A stretch of DNA of 17,581 nt. It comes from an uncultured Campylobacter sp. Its GTDB lineage: Bacteria > Campylobacterota > Campylobacteria > Campylobacterales > Campylobacteraceae. This document shows, piece by piece, positions 7,794 to 14,800 of this stretch. The stretch covers positions 1 through 17,581 of the forward strand of contig NZ_CALKTQ010000298.1 in the NCBI RefSeq assembly GCF_937997465.1, written 5' to 3'. The position numbers and the translations under genes are program-made. The notes beneath the pieces are model-generated. The model did no database searches, had not been told where the DNA came from, and saw only the letters and a list, made by a program, of their open reading frames with translations. The first letter of the stretch is position 1, and every line of letters starts with the position of its first letter.

Positions 7794-8230
7794 TTCTCGC
7801 CTCCTAGCTTTTTCACGCGTCTTTCGTGCCTGCCGCCGGCAAATTCGGTAGCGAAAAAGGCTTTTATCATATCTGCCGCAACCGCGTCGCCGATCGTTCT
7901 AGCGCCCATGGCTAGTACGTTTGCGTCGTTGTGCTCGCGCGCTAGTTTTGCCGTTGTGACGTCGTGACAAAGCGCGCAGCGAACGTGCGAATGGCGGTTG
8001 GCCGCGATACTGATGCCGATACCCGTGCCGCAGATTAGCACGCCGTATTCGTTCTCGCCGCGTAAATTTTGCGCCATAAGCTCGGCGAAATCTGGATAAT
8101 CGACGCTATCTTTGCTATGCGTTCCTAGATCGCATACGTCAAAACCTTCGTTTTTTAAAAGCCCGCAAATTTGCGCCTTAAGATCAAAGCCCGCGTGGTC
8201 GCTCGCGATAAAAATTTTGTCTATTTTCAT
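7790..8230 (-). CDS. rpiB: Ribose-5-phosphate isomerase B
   Basis: This cytosolic enzyme interconverts ribose-5-phosphate and ribulose-5-phosphate in the pentose phosphate pathway. It has 146 residues, typical for RpiB. Motifs visible are IASDHAGFDLK at 8-18, DYPDFA at 44-49, the catalytic Cys67 within GVLICGTGIGISIAANR, and REHNDANVLAMGAR with the phosphate-site residues at about 98-111. The ATG at 8230 has a GGAAA ribosome-binding site. It is the first gene of the minus-strand cluster, with a strong candidate promoter directly upstream. Supply of ribose-5-phosphate for PRPP fits with apt downstream. LacAB-type homologues exist, but the sequence reads as RpiB. Confidence 0.94.
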   Translation of the reverse strand: MKIDKIFIASDHAGFDLKAQICGLLKNEGFDVCDLGTHSKDSVDYPDFAELMAQNLRGENEYGVLICGTGIGISIAANRHSHVRCALCHDVTTAKLAREHNDANVLAMGARTIGDAVAADMIKAFFATEFAGGRHERRVKKLGGEK

Positions 8231-8258
8231 GAAATTTCCATAAGCTAAAAAATGCTTA

Positions 8259-8267
8259 ATTATAGCA
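8259..8267 (-). promoter_or_regulatory. Extended -10 promoter for the rpiB cluster
   Basis: On the minus strand the sequence reads TGCTATAAT (8267 to 8259): a perfect TATAAT with the extended TGN, preceded by T-rich DNA, as in Campylobacter sigma-70 promoters. The predicted transcript start near 8252 gives a leader of about 22 nt to the rpiB ATG. The box sits in the loop of a 7-bp inverted repeat, AATGCTT (8251-8257) and AAGCATT (8271-8277). Confidence 0.7.
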
Positions 8268-8284
8268 AAAAAGCATTAAAGTAA

Positions 8285-8315
8285 AATTTCGCCGCGAGCC
8301 TTTAGAAGCGAAATT
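8285..8315 (-). terminator. Possible terminator after the site-2 protease gene
   Basis: AATTTCGC at 8285-8292 and GCGAAATT at 8308-8315 are perfect 8-bp arms with a 15-base loop. Read on the minus strand the hairpin is followed by TTTAC, a short U-run. It lies between the 3' end of the folD-lepB-protease operon and the rpiB promoter, where a stop is expected. The 16-bp AT palindrome TAAATTTTAAAATTTA lies just before it, near 8322-8337. Confidence 0.4.
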
Positions 8316-8340
8316 CGGGCTAAATTTTAAAATTTACCGT

Positions 8341-8982
8341 TTACAAAAACATCCTCATGATCGCCACGGCATATCGTATCGGCTCGAAAAAATAATCCTT
8401 TAGCGGCGAGATCACGATGATAACTAGCGCGATAAAGCCGTATCTTTGCATGCTATTTAGCCAGTTTGCCGCGCCGTGAAGCCCAAAAATGCGTAAAAGA
8501 TACTCAAGCGCCTTTGAGCCATCAAGAGGCGGGATGGGATAGAGGTTAAAGAGGGCTAGGACTAAATTTACGGCTGCAAGCATAAATACAAACTCCGCTA
8601 CCGCGCCGTCAAAACCTATAAATTTAAATAGGCAAAACGCTAGCGCAAAAAGAGCAAGGTTGTATGCGATACCCGCAAGCGCGACGATGATAGCGGCCTT
8701 GTAGCCGCCGTTATAAAGCACCGTGCGTAAATTTATGGGTACGGGTTTAGCCCAGCCAAACGTCACTCCCGTGCTAAGGTACATGAGTGCCGGCACGACG
8801 ATAGTACCTAGCGGATCGACGTGTTTTATGGGATTTATGCTTAACCGCCCCAAATTTTTGGCGGTCAAGTCGCCGAATTTAAACGCCGCATATCCGTGCG
8901 CGATCTCGTGCCCGACGACGGAGATAACGAGCACGGCGACTAGGATCGCAACCTGTGCAAAGTCGATGCTGTCAAGGTTCAT
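8341..8982 (-). CDS. Site-2-protease family (M50) membrane metallopeptidase
   Basis: This 213-residue multi-pass protein has the M50B/SREBPS2P-like layout: zinc ligands in HEIAH (25-29) within the first membrane region, FGWAKPVPIN at about 75-84, and the third-ligand segment NLYPIPPLDG (146-155, Asp154). About five hydrophobic helices are visible. Family members cleave substrates within the membrane; the substrate is unknown here, and there is no PDZ domain, unlike RseP. It overlaps lepB by 4 nt (ATGA) and has only a weak ribosome-binding site, so it is probably coupled to lepB. The usual AGPxxN motif is AGIAYN, a mild deviation. Pairing with signal peptidase suggests a role in membrane protein turnover, which is inference. 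Confidence 0.88.
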   Translation of the reverse strand: MNLDSIDFAQVAILVAVLVISVVGHEIAHGYAAFKFGDLTAKNLGRLSINPIKHVDPLGTIVVPALMYLSTGVTFGWAKPVPINLRTVLYNGGYKAAIIVALAGIAYNLALFALAFCLFKFIGFDGAVAEFVFMLAAVNLVLALFNLYPIPPLDGSKALEYLLRIFGLHGAANWLNSMQRYGFIALVIIVISPLKDYFFEPIRYAVAIMRMFL

Positions 8983-9845
8983 TCGATCTTGTTTCCGTCG
9001 TTTTTAGCTTCGGCTCTGGCGGCGTCTAGCAGCTCAGGCGAGTTTTGTATAAAGTCCACGCTCTTGCCGACTCTGTTCCATCTGATTTTGTATTCATCAT
9101 CCCAGCTAAAATATACAAACCAAGGCTTGCCGACTATGTTTTTGTAGGCCACTGGCCCCCAAAAGCGGCTGTCGTTCGAGTGGTCGCGGTTATCGCCGAT
9201 CATGAAAAACTCGCCCTCTGGAACCTGAAAATAAAACGCGTTAAACGGATAGTTGCCTATGCTTGGCAGCTCGTTTACGATAACGGGTTGCATGGCAAAT
9301 TTGCTCGCGTTTAGGTAGTTTACGGCCAGTTCAAATAAATTTACCCTCTCGTCGTAGTGTATGCCGCCGAATTTATATGGCTCGCGTACGAAAAGCTTGC
9401 CGCCAAATTTAACTATATCTTTTTCGTCGAAATTTGCCTTTATAAACTCCTCGCCCTCGTGCGGATGCAAAAATAGCGCCTTTTCCGTAAATATCACTTC
9501 ATCGCCGCCGACTGCGAAATTTCGCTTGACGTAGTGGATCTTTTCGTCGTGCGGATAGCGGAAAACTACGATATCGCCGCGCTCGGGCTTTGCGCCCTCG
9601 ATGAGGTGGCCGTTACCGTTAAAATCAGGCAAAACTTTGACCTCTATCCACGGAATGCGCGGAGTCGAGATGCCGTAGCTAAATTTTTTAACAAAAAGAT
9701 GATCGCCGACTAAGAGCGTGTCCTTCATCGATCCGGACGGTATCACGAAAGCCTGCGCGACAAAGAAAATCACGAGCAAGACGATGATGACCGTGCCCGT
9801 CCAGCTGTTTGAAAAATCTAAAAATTTATTAAACGCTTTTTTCAA
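8979..9845 (-). CDS. lepB: Signal peptidase I
   Basis: This inner-membrane serine protease removes signal peptides from exported proteins. It has 288 residues, one clear N-terminal membrane segment (about 17-35), and a periplasmic catalytic domain. The catalytic dyad is Ser39 in IPSGSM and Lys107 in HYVKR. The late GDNRDHSNDSRFWGPV block is box E. The start is TTG at 9843-9845: an in-frame TAA lies two codons upstream, no ATG precedes the catalytic Ser, and AAAAAGGC in the end of folD serves as ribosome-binding site. It follows folD by 3 nt and overlaps the site-2 protease gene by 4 nt. Confidence 0.95.
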   Translation of the reverse strand: MKKAFNKFLDFSNSWTGTVIIVLLVIFFVAQAFVIPSGSMKDTLLVGDHLFVKKFSYGISTPRIPWIEVKVLPDFNGNGHLIEGAKPERGDIVVFRYPHDEKIHYVKRNFAVGGDEVIFTEKALFLHPHEGEEFIKANFDEKDIVKFGGKLFVREPYKFGGIHYDERVNLFELAVNYLNASKFAMQPVIVNELPSIGNYPFNAFYFQVPEGEFFMIGDNRDHSNDSRFWGPVAYKNIVGKPWFVYFSWDDEYKIRWNRVGKSVDFIQNSPELLDAARAEAKNDGNKIE

Positions 9846-9848
9846 AAT

Positions 9849-10700
9849 TTATGCCTTTTTCGCGCGGTTTTTGGCTGATTTTATGGTGTTTGACAGTAGC
9901 ATCGCGATGGTCATCGGCCCTACGCCTCCGGGAACTGGCGTTATAAACGAGCATTTCGGCGCTACTTCGTCAAATTTGACGTCGCCTTTTAGCTTGCCGT
10001 CGTCCATGCGGTTTATGCCTACGTCGATCACGACTGCGCCGTCTTTTACCATATCAGCCGTTACGAAATCCGCCCTACCGATAGCGGCCACTAGGATGTC
10101 GGCGTCCGCGCAAATTTCTTTTAAATTTCGCGTTTTGCTATGTGTCACGGTTACGGTCGCGTTGGCGTTTAGCAGTAGATTTGCCATCGGTTTGCCCACG
10201 ATGTTGCTACGTCCGATCACGACGGCGTTTTTGCCCTCTAAATTTATATCGTAGGCTTTAAAAATTTCCATTATGCCTAGCGGCGTGCACGGTACGAACC
10301 CGTCTAGCCCGCTAGCTAGTTTGCCGACGTTTATCGCGGCAAAGCCGTCCACGTCTTTTTCGGGGCTAATGGTTTCTAAAATTTTATTCGTATCTATATG
10401 CTTTGGTAGCGGTAGCTGAACCAGGATACCGTCGATGCCGTCGTCTAAATTTAACACGTCTATTAGCGCGATTAGCTCGCTTTGCGTCGTAGACTCTGGC
10501 AAGCGGTGCATTACACTTTTTATCTCGCATGCTATGCAGGCTTTTTCTTTTGCCGCGACGTAGGTTTGGCTGGCTTTATCCTCGCCGACCAGTATTACCG
10601 CAAGCGCCGGCTCTATGCCTTGATTTTTCAAATTTAACGCTTCGTTTTTTACTCTTTCTTTTACCTGCGCGCTTACGTTTTTGCCGTCTAATATCGTCAT
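9849..10700 (-). CDS. folD: FolD, methylenetetrahydrofolate dehydrogenase/cyclohydrolase
   Basis: This bifunctional cytosolic enzyme of one-carbon metabolism converts 5,10-methylene-THF to 10-formyl-THF via methenyl-THF with NADP. It has 283 residues. Visible motifs are the catalytic YVAAK (Y47, K51), DGILVQLPLPKH at 90-101, the NADP-loop VVIGRSNIVGKP at 160-171, and the C-terminal TPVPGGVGPMT at 254-264. The ATG at 10700 has AAAGGA upstream. It heads the minus-strand folD-lepB-protease operon and diverges from the cytochrome c gene. A perfect GTCAAATTTGAC palindrome at 9969-9980 is embedded in frame, encoding VKFD at residues 241-244. Confidence 0.96.
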   Translation of the reverse strand: MTILDGKNVSAQVKERVKNEALNLKNQGIEPALAVILVGEDKASQTYVAAKEKACIACEIKSVMHRLPESTTQSELIALIDVLNLDDGIDGILVQLPLPKHIDTNKILETISPEKDVDGFAAINVGKLASGLDGFVPCTPLGIMEIFKAYDINLEGKNAVVIGRSNIVGKPMANLLLNANATVTVTHSKTRNLKEICADADILVAAIGRADFVTADMVKDGAVVIDVGINRMDDGKLKGDVKFDEVAPKCSFITPVPGGVGPMTIAMLLSNTIKSAKNRAKKA

Positions 10701-10731
10701 TTTCGTCCTTTATTACTTTTTAATCGCAAAG

Positions 10732-10741
10732 ATTGTATGAT
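10732..10741. promoter_or_regulatory. Overlapping divergent -10 boxes, folD / cytochrome c
   Basis: In the 82-bp gap between the divergent genes, TATGAT (10736-10741, plus strand) is a candidate -10 box for the cytochrome-hemL operon, and TACAAT (10737 to 10732, minus strand) is one for folD. The two share bases, so the polymerases would compete. No -35 is expected in Campylobacter-type promoters. This is prediction by eye only. Confidence 0.4.
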
Positions 10742-10782
10742 AGCTAATTTTAGATTAAATTTACGAAAAAGCGAAAGAATTT

Positions 10783-11139
10783 ATGAAAATTTGGCTGATT
10801 TTTTGGTTGCTTTGCGGCGCGGCGTTTGCGAGCGATTTTATCACGAAAAACGAATACGCAAAGATGCTCTATCAAAACCCGCGCGGCATCGGCTGCGACA
10901 AGTGTCACGGCAAGGGCGGCGAGGGCTCACTCATATCAAAATATAGACATTTCGATAAAAAAACCAAGCAGGTCATCGACGACGAGCTAAGAGCGCCTCG
11001 GATAAACAATCTTGATTTTGAGACGTTTAAAGAGGGTGTACTAAGTGCTAGAAGCGTGATGCCTAGCTACTTTCTTACCGACGAAGAGATAAATTTGCTT
11101 TACGAATACGTTATAAATTTCAACAAGGATAAAAAATGA
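10783..11139 (+). CDS. Periplasmic monoheme c-type cytochrome
   Basis: This 118-residue protein has a signal peptide (MKIWLIFWLLCGAAFA, cleaved before SD) and one heme-attachment site, CDKCH, with Cys38, Cys41 and His42. Met93 in the SVMPSYFLTDEEINLLYEYV region is the likely distal ligand, as in class I cytochromes c. It should carry electrons in the periplasm; the partner is unknown. A weak purine-rich ribosome-binding site (GCGAAAGAA) precedes the ATG. The last codons overlap hemL by 4 nt (ATGA), so cytochrome and heme-precursor synthesis are translationally coupled. I recall a similar small periplasmic protein gene beside hemL in C. jejuni, which supports orthology. Confidence 0.85.
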   Translation: MKIWLIFWLLCGAAFASDFITKNEYAKMLYQNPRGIGCDKCHGKGGEGSLISKYRHFDKKTKQVIDDELRAPRINNLDFETFKEGVLSARSVMPSYFLTDEEINLLYEYVINFNKDKK

Positions 11140-12551
11140 CGAACAAAGAAGCTTTCGGGCTAGCTAAAAAATATATCCCGGGCGGCGTGGATTCGCCCGT
11201 TCGCGCGTTTGGCAGCGTAGGTGGCGAGCCGTTTGTGGTGGACCGCGGCGAGGGCGCATATCTGGTCGATATCGAGGGAAACCGCTATCTAGACTTCATC
11301 CAGAGCTGGGGACCGCTCATCTTTGGGCACTGCGATCCCGACATCGAGAGTGCGGTGATAGCGACGGCTAAAAAGGGACTAAGCTTCGGCGCTCCGTCAA
11401 ATTTGGAAACGAAGCTTGCTAAACTAATCTGCGACGAATTTAAAAACGTCGAAAAGGTGCGTTTTGTAAGCTCGGGCACAGAGGCCACGATGAGTGCTAT
11501 CCGCGTAGCGCGCGGCTTTAGCGGTAAGGACGGGCTGATAAAATTTGAAGGCTGCTATCACGGGCACAGCGACGCGCTTTTGGTAAAAGCAGGCAGCGGC
11601 GCGACGACCTACGGCAATGCTTCCAGCGGCGGGGGGCCGGCAGACGTGGTGAAAAATACCTATCTAGCGCGCTATAACGATATAGCTAGCGTGCGAGCGA
11701 TATTTGAGGCAAATCCAGGCAAAATCGGCGCGCTAATCATCGAGCCGATCGCGGGAAATATGGGTCTAGTGCCTGCCGATAACGAGTTTTTGAGCGAGCT
11801 TAGATGCCTTTGCGACGAAAACGGCGCGGTGCTTATTTTTGACGAGGTTATGAGTGGATTTCGCGCGAGCAGGCACGGATCGTTAGAATTTAACGGTATC
11901 GAGGCCGATCTAGTGACGTTCGGTAAAGTGATCGGCGGCGGTTGCCCGGCAGCTGCGTTTGGTGGAAAGGCTGCGATCATGGACTGCCTAAGTCCCGAAG
12001 GCGCCGTATATCAGGCCGGTACGCTAAGCGGCAATCCCGTAGCTATGGCTGCCGGCATCGCAAGCCTGAGTAAAATTTTCGCCGATCATGATCTTTATGA
12101 CCGCCTAAATAAGCTAGCCGTACTGTTCACTCATGGGCTAAAAAGCGTCGCCACGAAGCACGGCATCGCTCTGCAAACAACGGTGCGAGGCTCGATGTTT
12201 GGCTTTTTCTTTACCGCAAGCGAGGTTAAAAACTATGACGATGCGTTAAAAAGCGACGTCAAACTTTACGCCAAATTTCACGCCAAAATGCTTGAAAAAG
12301 GCGTCTATCTAGCGCCTAGCCAGTTTGAGACGGGCTTTATCTGCGACGCGATGAGCGAGGAGGATATCAAATTTGCCATTAAAGCCGCAGACGAGAGCTT
12401 TGCCGAGATAGTCGCGCAAGACGCGAGCGAAAACGAAGAAATGCGCGAGGTAAAAGCAAGGATCGCCGATCTAGAAGAGCGTCTAAAAGAGGCCAGAAAA
12501 GAGCGCGAAGCGATACAAGAGCGCATGAAAAACAGTTGGGGATTTGCCTAA
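11136..12551 (+). CDS. hemL: Glutamate-1-semialdehyde 2,1-aminomutase with C-terminal coiled-coil tail
   Basis: This PLP enzyme of the C5 heme pathway makes 5-aminolevulinate. Hallmarks are PGGVDSPVRAF near the N-terminus, SSGTEATMSAIR at 112-123, EGCYHGHSD at 138-146, IFDEVMSGFR at 234-243, and the PLP lysine K264 in FGKVIGGG. The catalytic domain ends near residue 425, the family's usual length. Here the chain runs on to 471, with about 45 extra residues rich in Glu, Arg, Lys and Leu in heptad-like order, ending NSWGFA. The start has AAGGA and overlaps the cytochrome gene; the stop overlaps the next ATG (TAATG). The tail is in frame with no sign of frameshift; its role is unknown. Confidence 0.95.
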   Translation: MTNKEAFGLAKKYIPGGVDSPVRAFGSVGGEPFVVDRGEGAYLVDIEGNRYLDFIQSWGPLIFGHCDPDIESAVIATAKKGLSFGAPSNLETKLAKLICDEFKNVEKVRFVSSGTEATMSAIRVARGFSGKDGLIKFEGCYHGHSDALLVKAGSGATTYGNASSGGGPADVVKNTYLARYNDIASVRAIFEANPGKIGALIIEPIAGNMGLVPADNEFLSELRCLCDENGAVLIFDEVMSGFRASRHGSLEFNGIEADLVTFGKVIGGGCPAAAFGGKAAIMDCLSPEGAVYQAGTLSGNPVAMAAGIASLSKIFADHDLYDRLNKLAVLFTHGLKSVATKHGIALQTTVRGSMFGFFFTASEVKNYDDALKSDVKLYAKFHAKMLEKGVYLAPSQFETGFICDAMSEEDIKFAIKAADESFAEIVAQDASENEEMREVKARIADLEERLKEARKEREAIQERMKNSWGFA

Positions 12552-12829
12552 TGGCGAAGATAAATTTAGGCGACGTCATAAAAGGCGCCGAGCAGCTAAG
12601 TCTGGGCGTTTCTATCGTCGTAGCGCTTGCTATCGGGGCCGGGTTTGGCTACTGGATGATGAAGGAAACCGGCTGGACGTGGACGCTGTTTGCGGGCATT
12701 GCAGTCGGTATCGCCGCAGCCGGCCTAAACATCAAAAAGGCCTACGATGCGCAGATAAAAAGTCTCGACGAACTAAAAGATAAAGGTAAATTTAAACCCG
12801 CGAAAGACGATGACGAGGACGATGAGTGA
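12551..12829 (+). CDS. AtpZ/AtpI-like small membrane protein
   Basis: This 92-residue protein has two membrane helices (about 15-37 and 42-60) joined by a short turn with the family's GFGYWMMKETGWTWTLF pattern, then a charged tail ending in an acidic DDDEDDE. It resembles the AtpZ/AtpI family, putative magnesium/calcium or assembly partners of F-type ATP synthase. I take the ATG at 12551, which overlaps the hemL stop as TAATG, rather than the in-frame ATG at 12536 inside hemL. No atp genes are next to it. It overlaps the following GTG-started gene by 4 nt. Confidence 0.78.
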   Translation: MAKINLGDVIKGAEQLSLGVSIVVALAIGAGFGYWMMKETGWTWTLFAGIAVGIAAAGLNIKKAYDAQIKSLDELKDKGKFKPAKDDDEDDE

Positions 12830-13584
12830 ATTTTAAGCTCCTTGCCGTTTACGGCGCGTTTGAGGCTTTGCTTTTGCTGGGCTCGGCGGTATTTGGCCGC
12901 GCGTGGTTTTACAGCTCGCAGGTCGCGTTTGCAGGCTCGCTTTTGGTACTGGCCGCGACCTTTAGAGCCTACAAAAAACGCGTAGAAAACGGTGTGCGAG
13001 ACTATGATGCCTGCTCGGATGACGACATAGACGAGTGGGGCGAAAATCACGAGGAGTTTCCCGATCGCCCCACTGAGGCTAAATTTGACGGGCATGACTC
13101 GCACCGCGAAGATGCTAAACGCTTGGATGCGTCAAATTTAGAGGACTACGCAAAAACGGACGCGAATTTTGACCAAGCGGCGGAGTTAAATTTAAGCGGC
13201 GAAAACGTGCTGGTTAAATTTGACGCGGCAACAGGACAAAACAAAGCCGCGCAGGGCAAATTTGACGAGCAAAATTTAAGCGGCACAAGCCAAAATAGCG
13301 GGTCAAATTTGAGCGCGGCAAGCGAGTCAAATTTGAGCGAATCAAATCAAGATAGCGAAGCCAAGCCATCAAAAAAGCAAAATTTTGCGCGTAATTTAAA
13401 GCAAAATTCGTCCAACTATTTTACCGCATTCGTGCCGTTTCGGCTGATCGCGTATGCGGTTTTGGTCGTCGGATTTTTAGCGCTAAAAAGGCACGGCAAC
13501 CTCGATATCGCAGCGTTTTTGATCGCGCTTGCGGCGATGCCTGCGGGCGCTTTGATATATGGAGTAAAAAGCAATGAGAAATAG
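12826..13584 (+). CDS. Membrane protein with repeat-derived low-complexity middle
   Basis: This 252-residue protein starts with GTG (12826) in a 4-nt overlap with the AtpZ-like gene, with GAGG just upstream. It has two N-terminal membrane helices (about 5-23 and 30-48) and two C-terminal ones (about 205-221 and 226-245). Between them, residues 50-200 are hydrophilic, rich in Asp, Asn, Ser, Gln and Lys, and clearly low-complexity. The DNA of this part holds six exact copies of the dispersed word, read in two frames as KFD or SNL. The membrane ends look conserved-type, the middle looks expanded. Function unknown; the context is the hemL-MFS operon. Confidence 0.72.
   Translation: MNFKLLAVYGAFEALLLLGSAVFGRAWFYSSQVAFAGSLLVLAATFRAYKKRVENGVRDYDACSDDDIDEWGENHEEFPDRPTEAKFDGHDSHREDAKRLDASNLEDYAKTDANFDQAAELNLSGENVLVKFDAATGQNKAAQGKFDEQNLSGTSQNSGSNLSAASESNLSESNQDSEAKPSKKQNFARNLKQNSSNYFTAFVPFRLIAYAVLVVGFLALKRHGNLDIAAFLIALAAMPAGALIYGVKSNEK
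13081..13337. repeat. Six dispersed-word copies inside a coding region
   Basis: Exact copies lie at 13081-13089, 13131-13139, 13216-13224, 13258-13266, 13302-13310 and 13326-13334, in both orientations. The last two extend to GTCAAATTTGAG. Near-copies ending TTTAAGCGGC occur around 13188 and 13272 and both encode NLSG. This is the densest coding cluster in the window, all within the hydrophilic middle of the membrane protein. Confidence 0.9.
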
Positions 13585-14770
13585 CTCGATAATAACGATC
13601 AGATCGATGTTTGCACTATTTGTGGGGATGGCGTTTTTGTTTGTTGGAAACGGCCTCATCATCAGCTCTGCCGGCGTCGAGCTAAAAAAAATGGGCGCAG
13701 GCGAGCTAGAGACGGGATTTGTTATCGCGGTATTTTTCGTTGGAGCTATGGCGGCTACGATATTTTCGCATAAAATCGTCTCAAAAGTCGGTCACATAAG
13801 GAGCTTTGGGATATTTGCGTCGCTTTTTGGCATCGCGGCGATGTTTCACGATCTTAGCCAAAACCTCTACTTTTGGGCGTTTTTGCGCGGATGTTTAGGA
13901 TTTTGCTACTACTCGATCTTGATGATAATCGAAAGCTGGCTCAACGCGCGTGCCAGAAACGAAGTGCGCTCGCGAGTACTGGCCTTTTACGAGATCACGT
14001 TTTACGTATGTTTTGGGCTGGGCATCCTCGTGCTATCGCTAAATTTATCCACTTCTCACGTACTTTTGCTTAGCGCGGCGTTTATTTTGTTTTCGAGTAT
14101 TCCTTTAAATTTGATCCGTATCAAAGAGCCGCCGATCCCCGAAAAAAAGAGCGTCTCGATCCCGAGAGTATTTGCGCTCGTGCCTTTGGCGCTCATCACC
14201 AGCATCGTCGCCGGCATCCTTATAAACGGCTTTTTTACGATGGCTAGCGTTTATATCCTGCTGCAAGGATACGGTGCGAGAGAGGTTTCGTTTTTTATGA
14301 CCGTCGCGATGGCGGGCGGCTTTATCGCCCACTCTCTAATCGGCGGTTTTTCGGATAAATTCGGCCGCCGTCCCGCGATAATGTGCTGCGCGGGCGTGTC
14401 GCTGTGTGCGGCTATTTGTTTTTTGGCGCTTAAGCCCTCTATCTACGCGCAGTACGTTTTGTCGTTTTTTCTAGGCTCGGGCGCTTTTTGCCTCTACGCG
14501 TTATCGCTTGCTCGTGCCAACGACGTTTTAAAGCACAAAAACCAAGGCATCGAAGTAGGGCGCGCCGTACTTTTTAGTTACTCTTTCGGCTCGCTTCTTT
14601 CGTCCGTGATAATGGGCGCTAGCATGCAAATTTTAGGCTTTGACGGCTTTATGTGGGTTTACGTGGCGTTGCTTGCGTTTCTTATCGCGTTTTGCCTCAC
14701 GCAAAAGACCGTTCCGCTTGAAAGCAGAAGCGACTTTGAACATAGTCCGGGCACGATGGCAAATAGCTAA
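13574..14770 (+). CDS. MFS transporter (YcaD-like)
   Basis: This 398-residue inner-membrane protein has about twelve hydrophobic helices in two halves. The MFS motif A-like loop reads GGFSDKFGRRPA in the middle (between helices 8 and 9 by eye), with a weaker HKIVSKVGHIRSFG counterpart in the first half. A conserved MIIESWLNARARNEVRSRVLAFYE loop (central cytosolic segment) is typical of YcaD-type transporters of unknown substrate. GGAG precedes the ATG, which overlaps the previous gene by 11 nt. It is the fifth gene in the operon. The substrate cannot be inferred; drug or metabolite efflux are both possible. Confidence 0.88.
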   Translation: MRNSSIITIRSMFALFVGMAFLFVGNGLIISSAGVELKKMGAGELETGFVIAVFFVGAMAATIFSHKIVSKVGHIRSFGIFASLFGIAAMFHDLSQNLYFWAFLRGCLGFCYYSILMIIESWLNARARNEVRSRVLAFYEITFYVCFGLGILVLSLNLSTSHVLLLSAAFILFSSIPLNLIRIKEPPIPEKKSVSIPRVFALVPLALITSIVAGILINGFFTMASVYILLQGYGAREVSFFMTVAMAGGFIAHSLIGGFSDKFGRRPAIMCCAGVSLCAAICFLALKPSIYAQYVLSFFLGSGAFCLYALSLARANDVLKHKNQGIEVGRAVLFSYSFGSLLSSVIMGASMQILGFDGFMWVYVALLAFLIAFCLTQKTVPLESRSDFEHSPGTMANS

Positions 14771-14800
14771 TGAAAATCTCAAATTTGACGATATAGCCGT

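Noticed and set aside
9718..10254. 178-codon plus-strand open frame over lepB/folD
   Set aside because: Antisense to two clearly conserved enzymes; its sequence is low-complexity Ser/Thr/Ala-rich, as expected for a shadow frame.
12536..12550. Upstream ATG for the AtpZ-like gene
   Set aside because: It lies within the last codons of hemL and adds five residues atypical for the family; the TAATG overlap at 12551 is the usual arrangement in this window.
14789..14794. Sigma-28 promoter (CGATAT) for the FliK-like gene
   Set aside because: It is only 7 nt from the start codon, leaving no room for a transcript leader; the gene is more simply part of the upstream operon.
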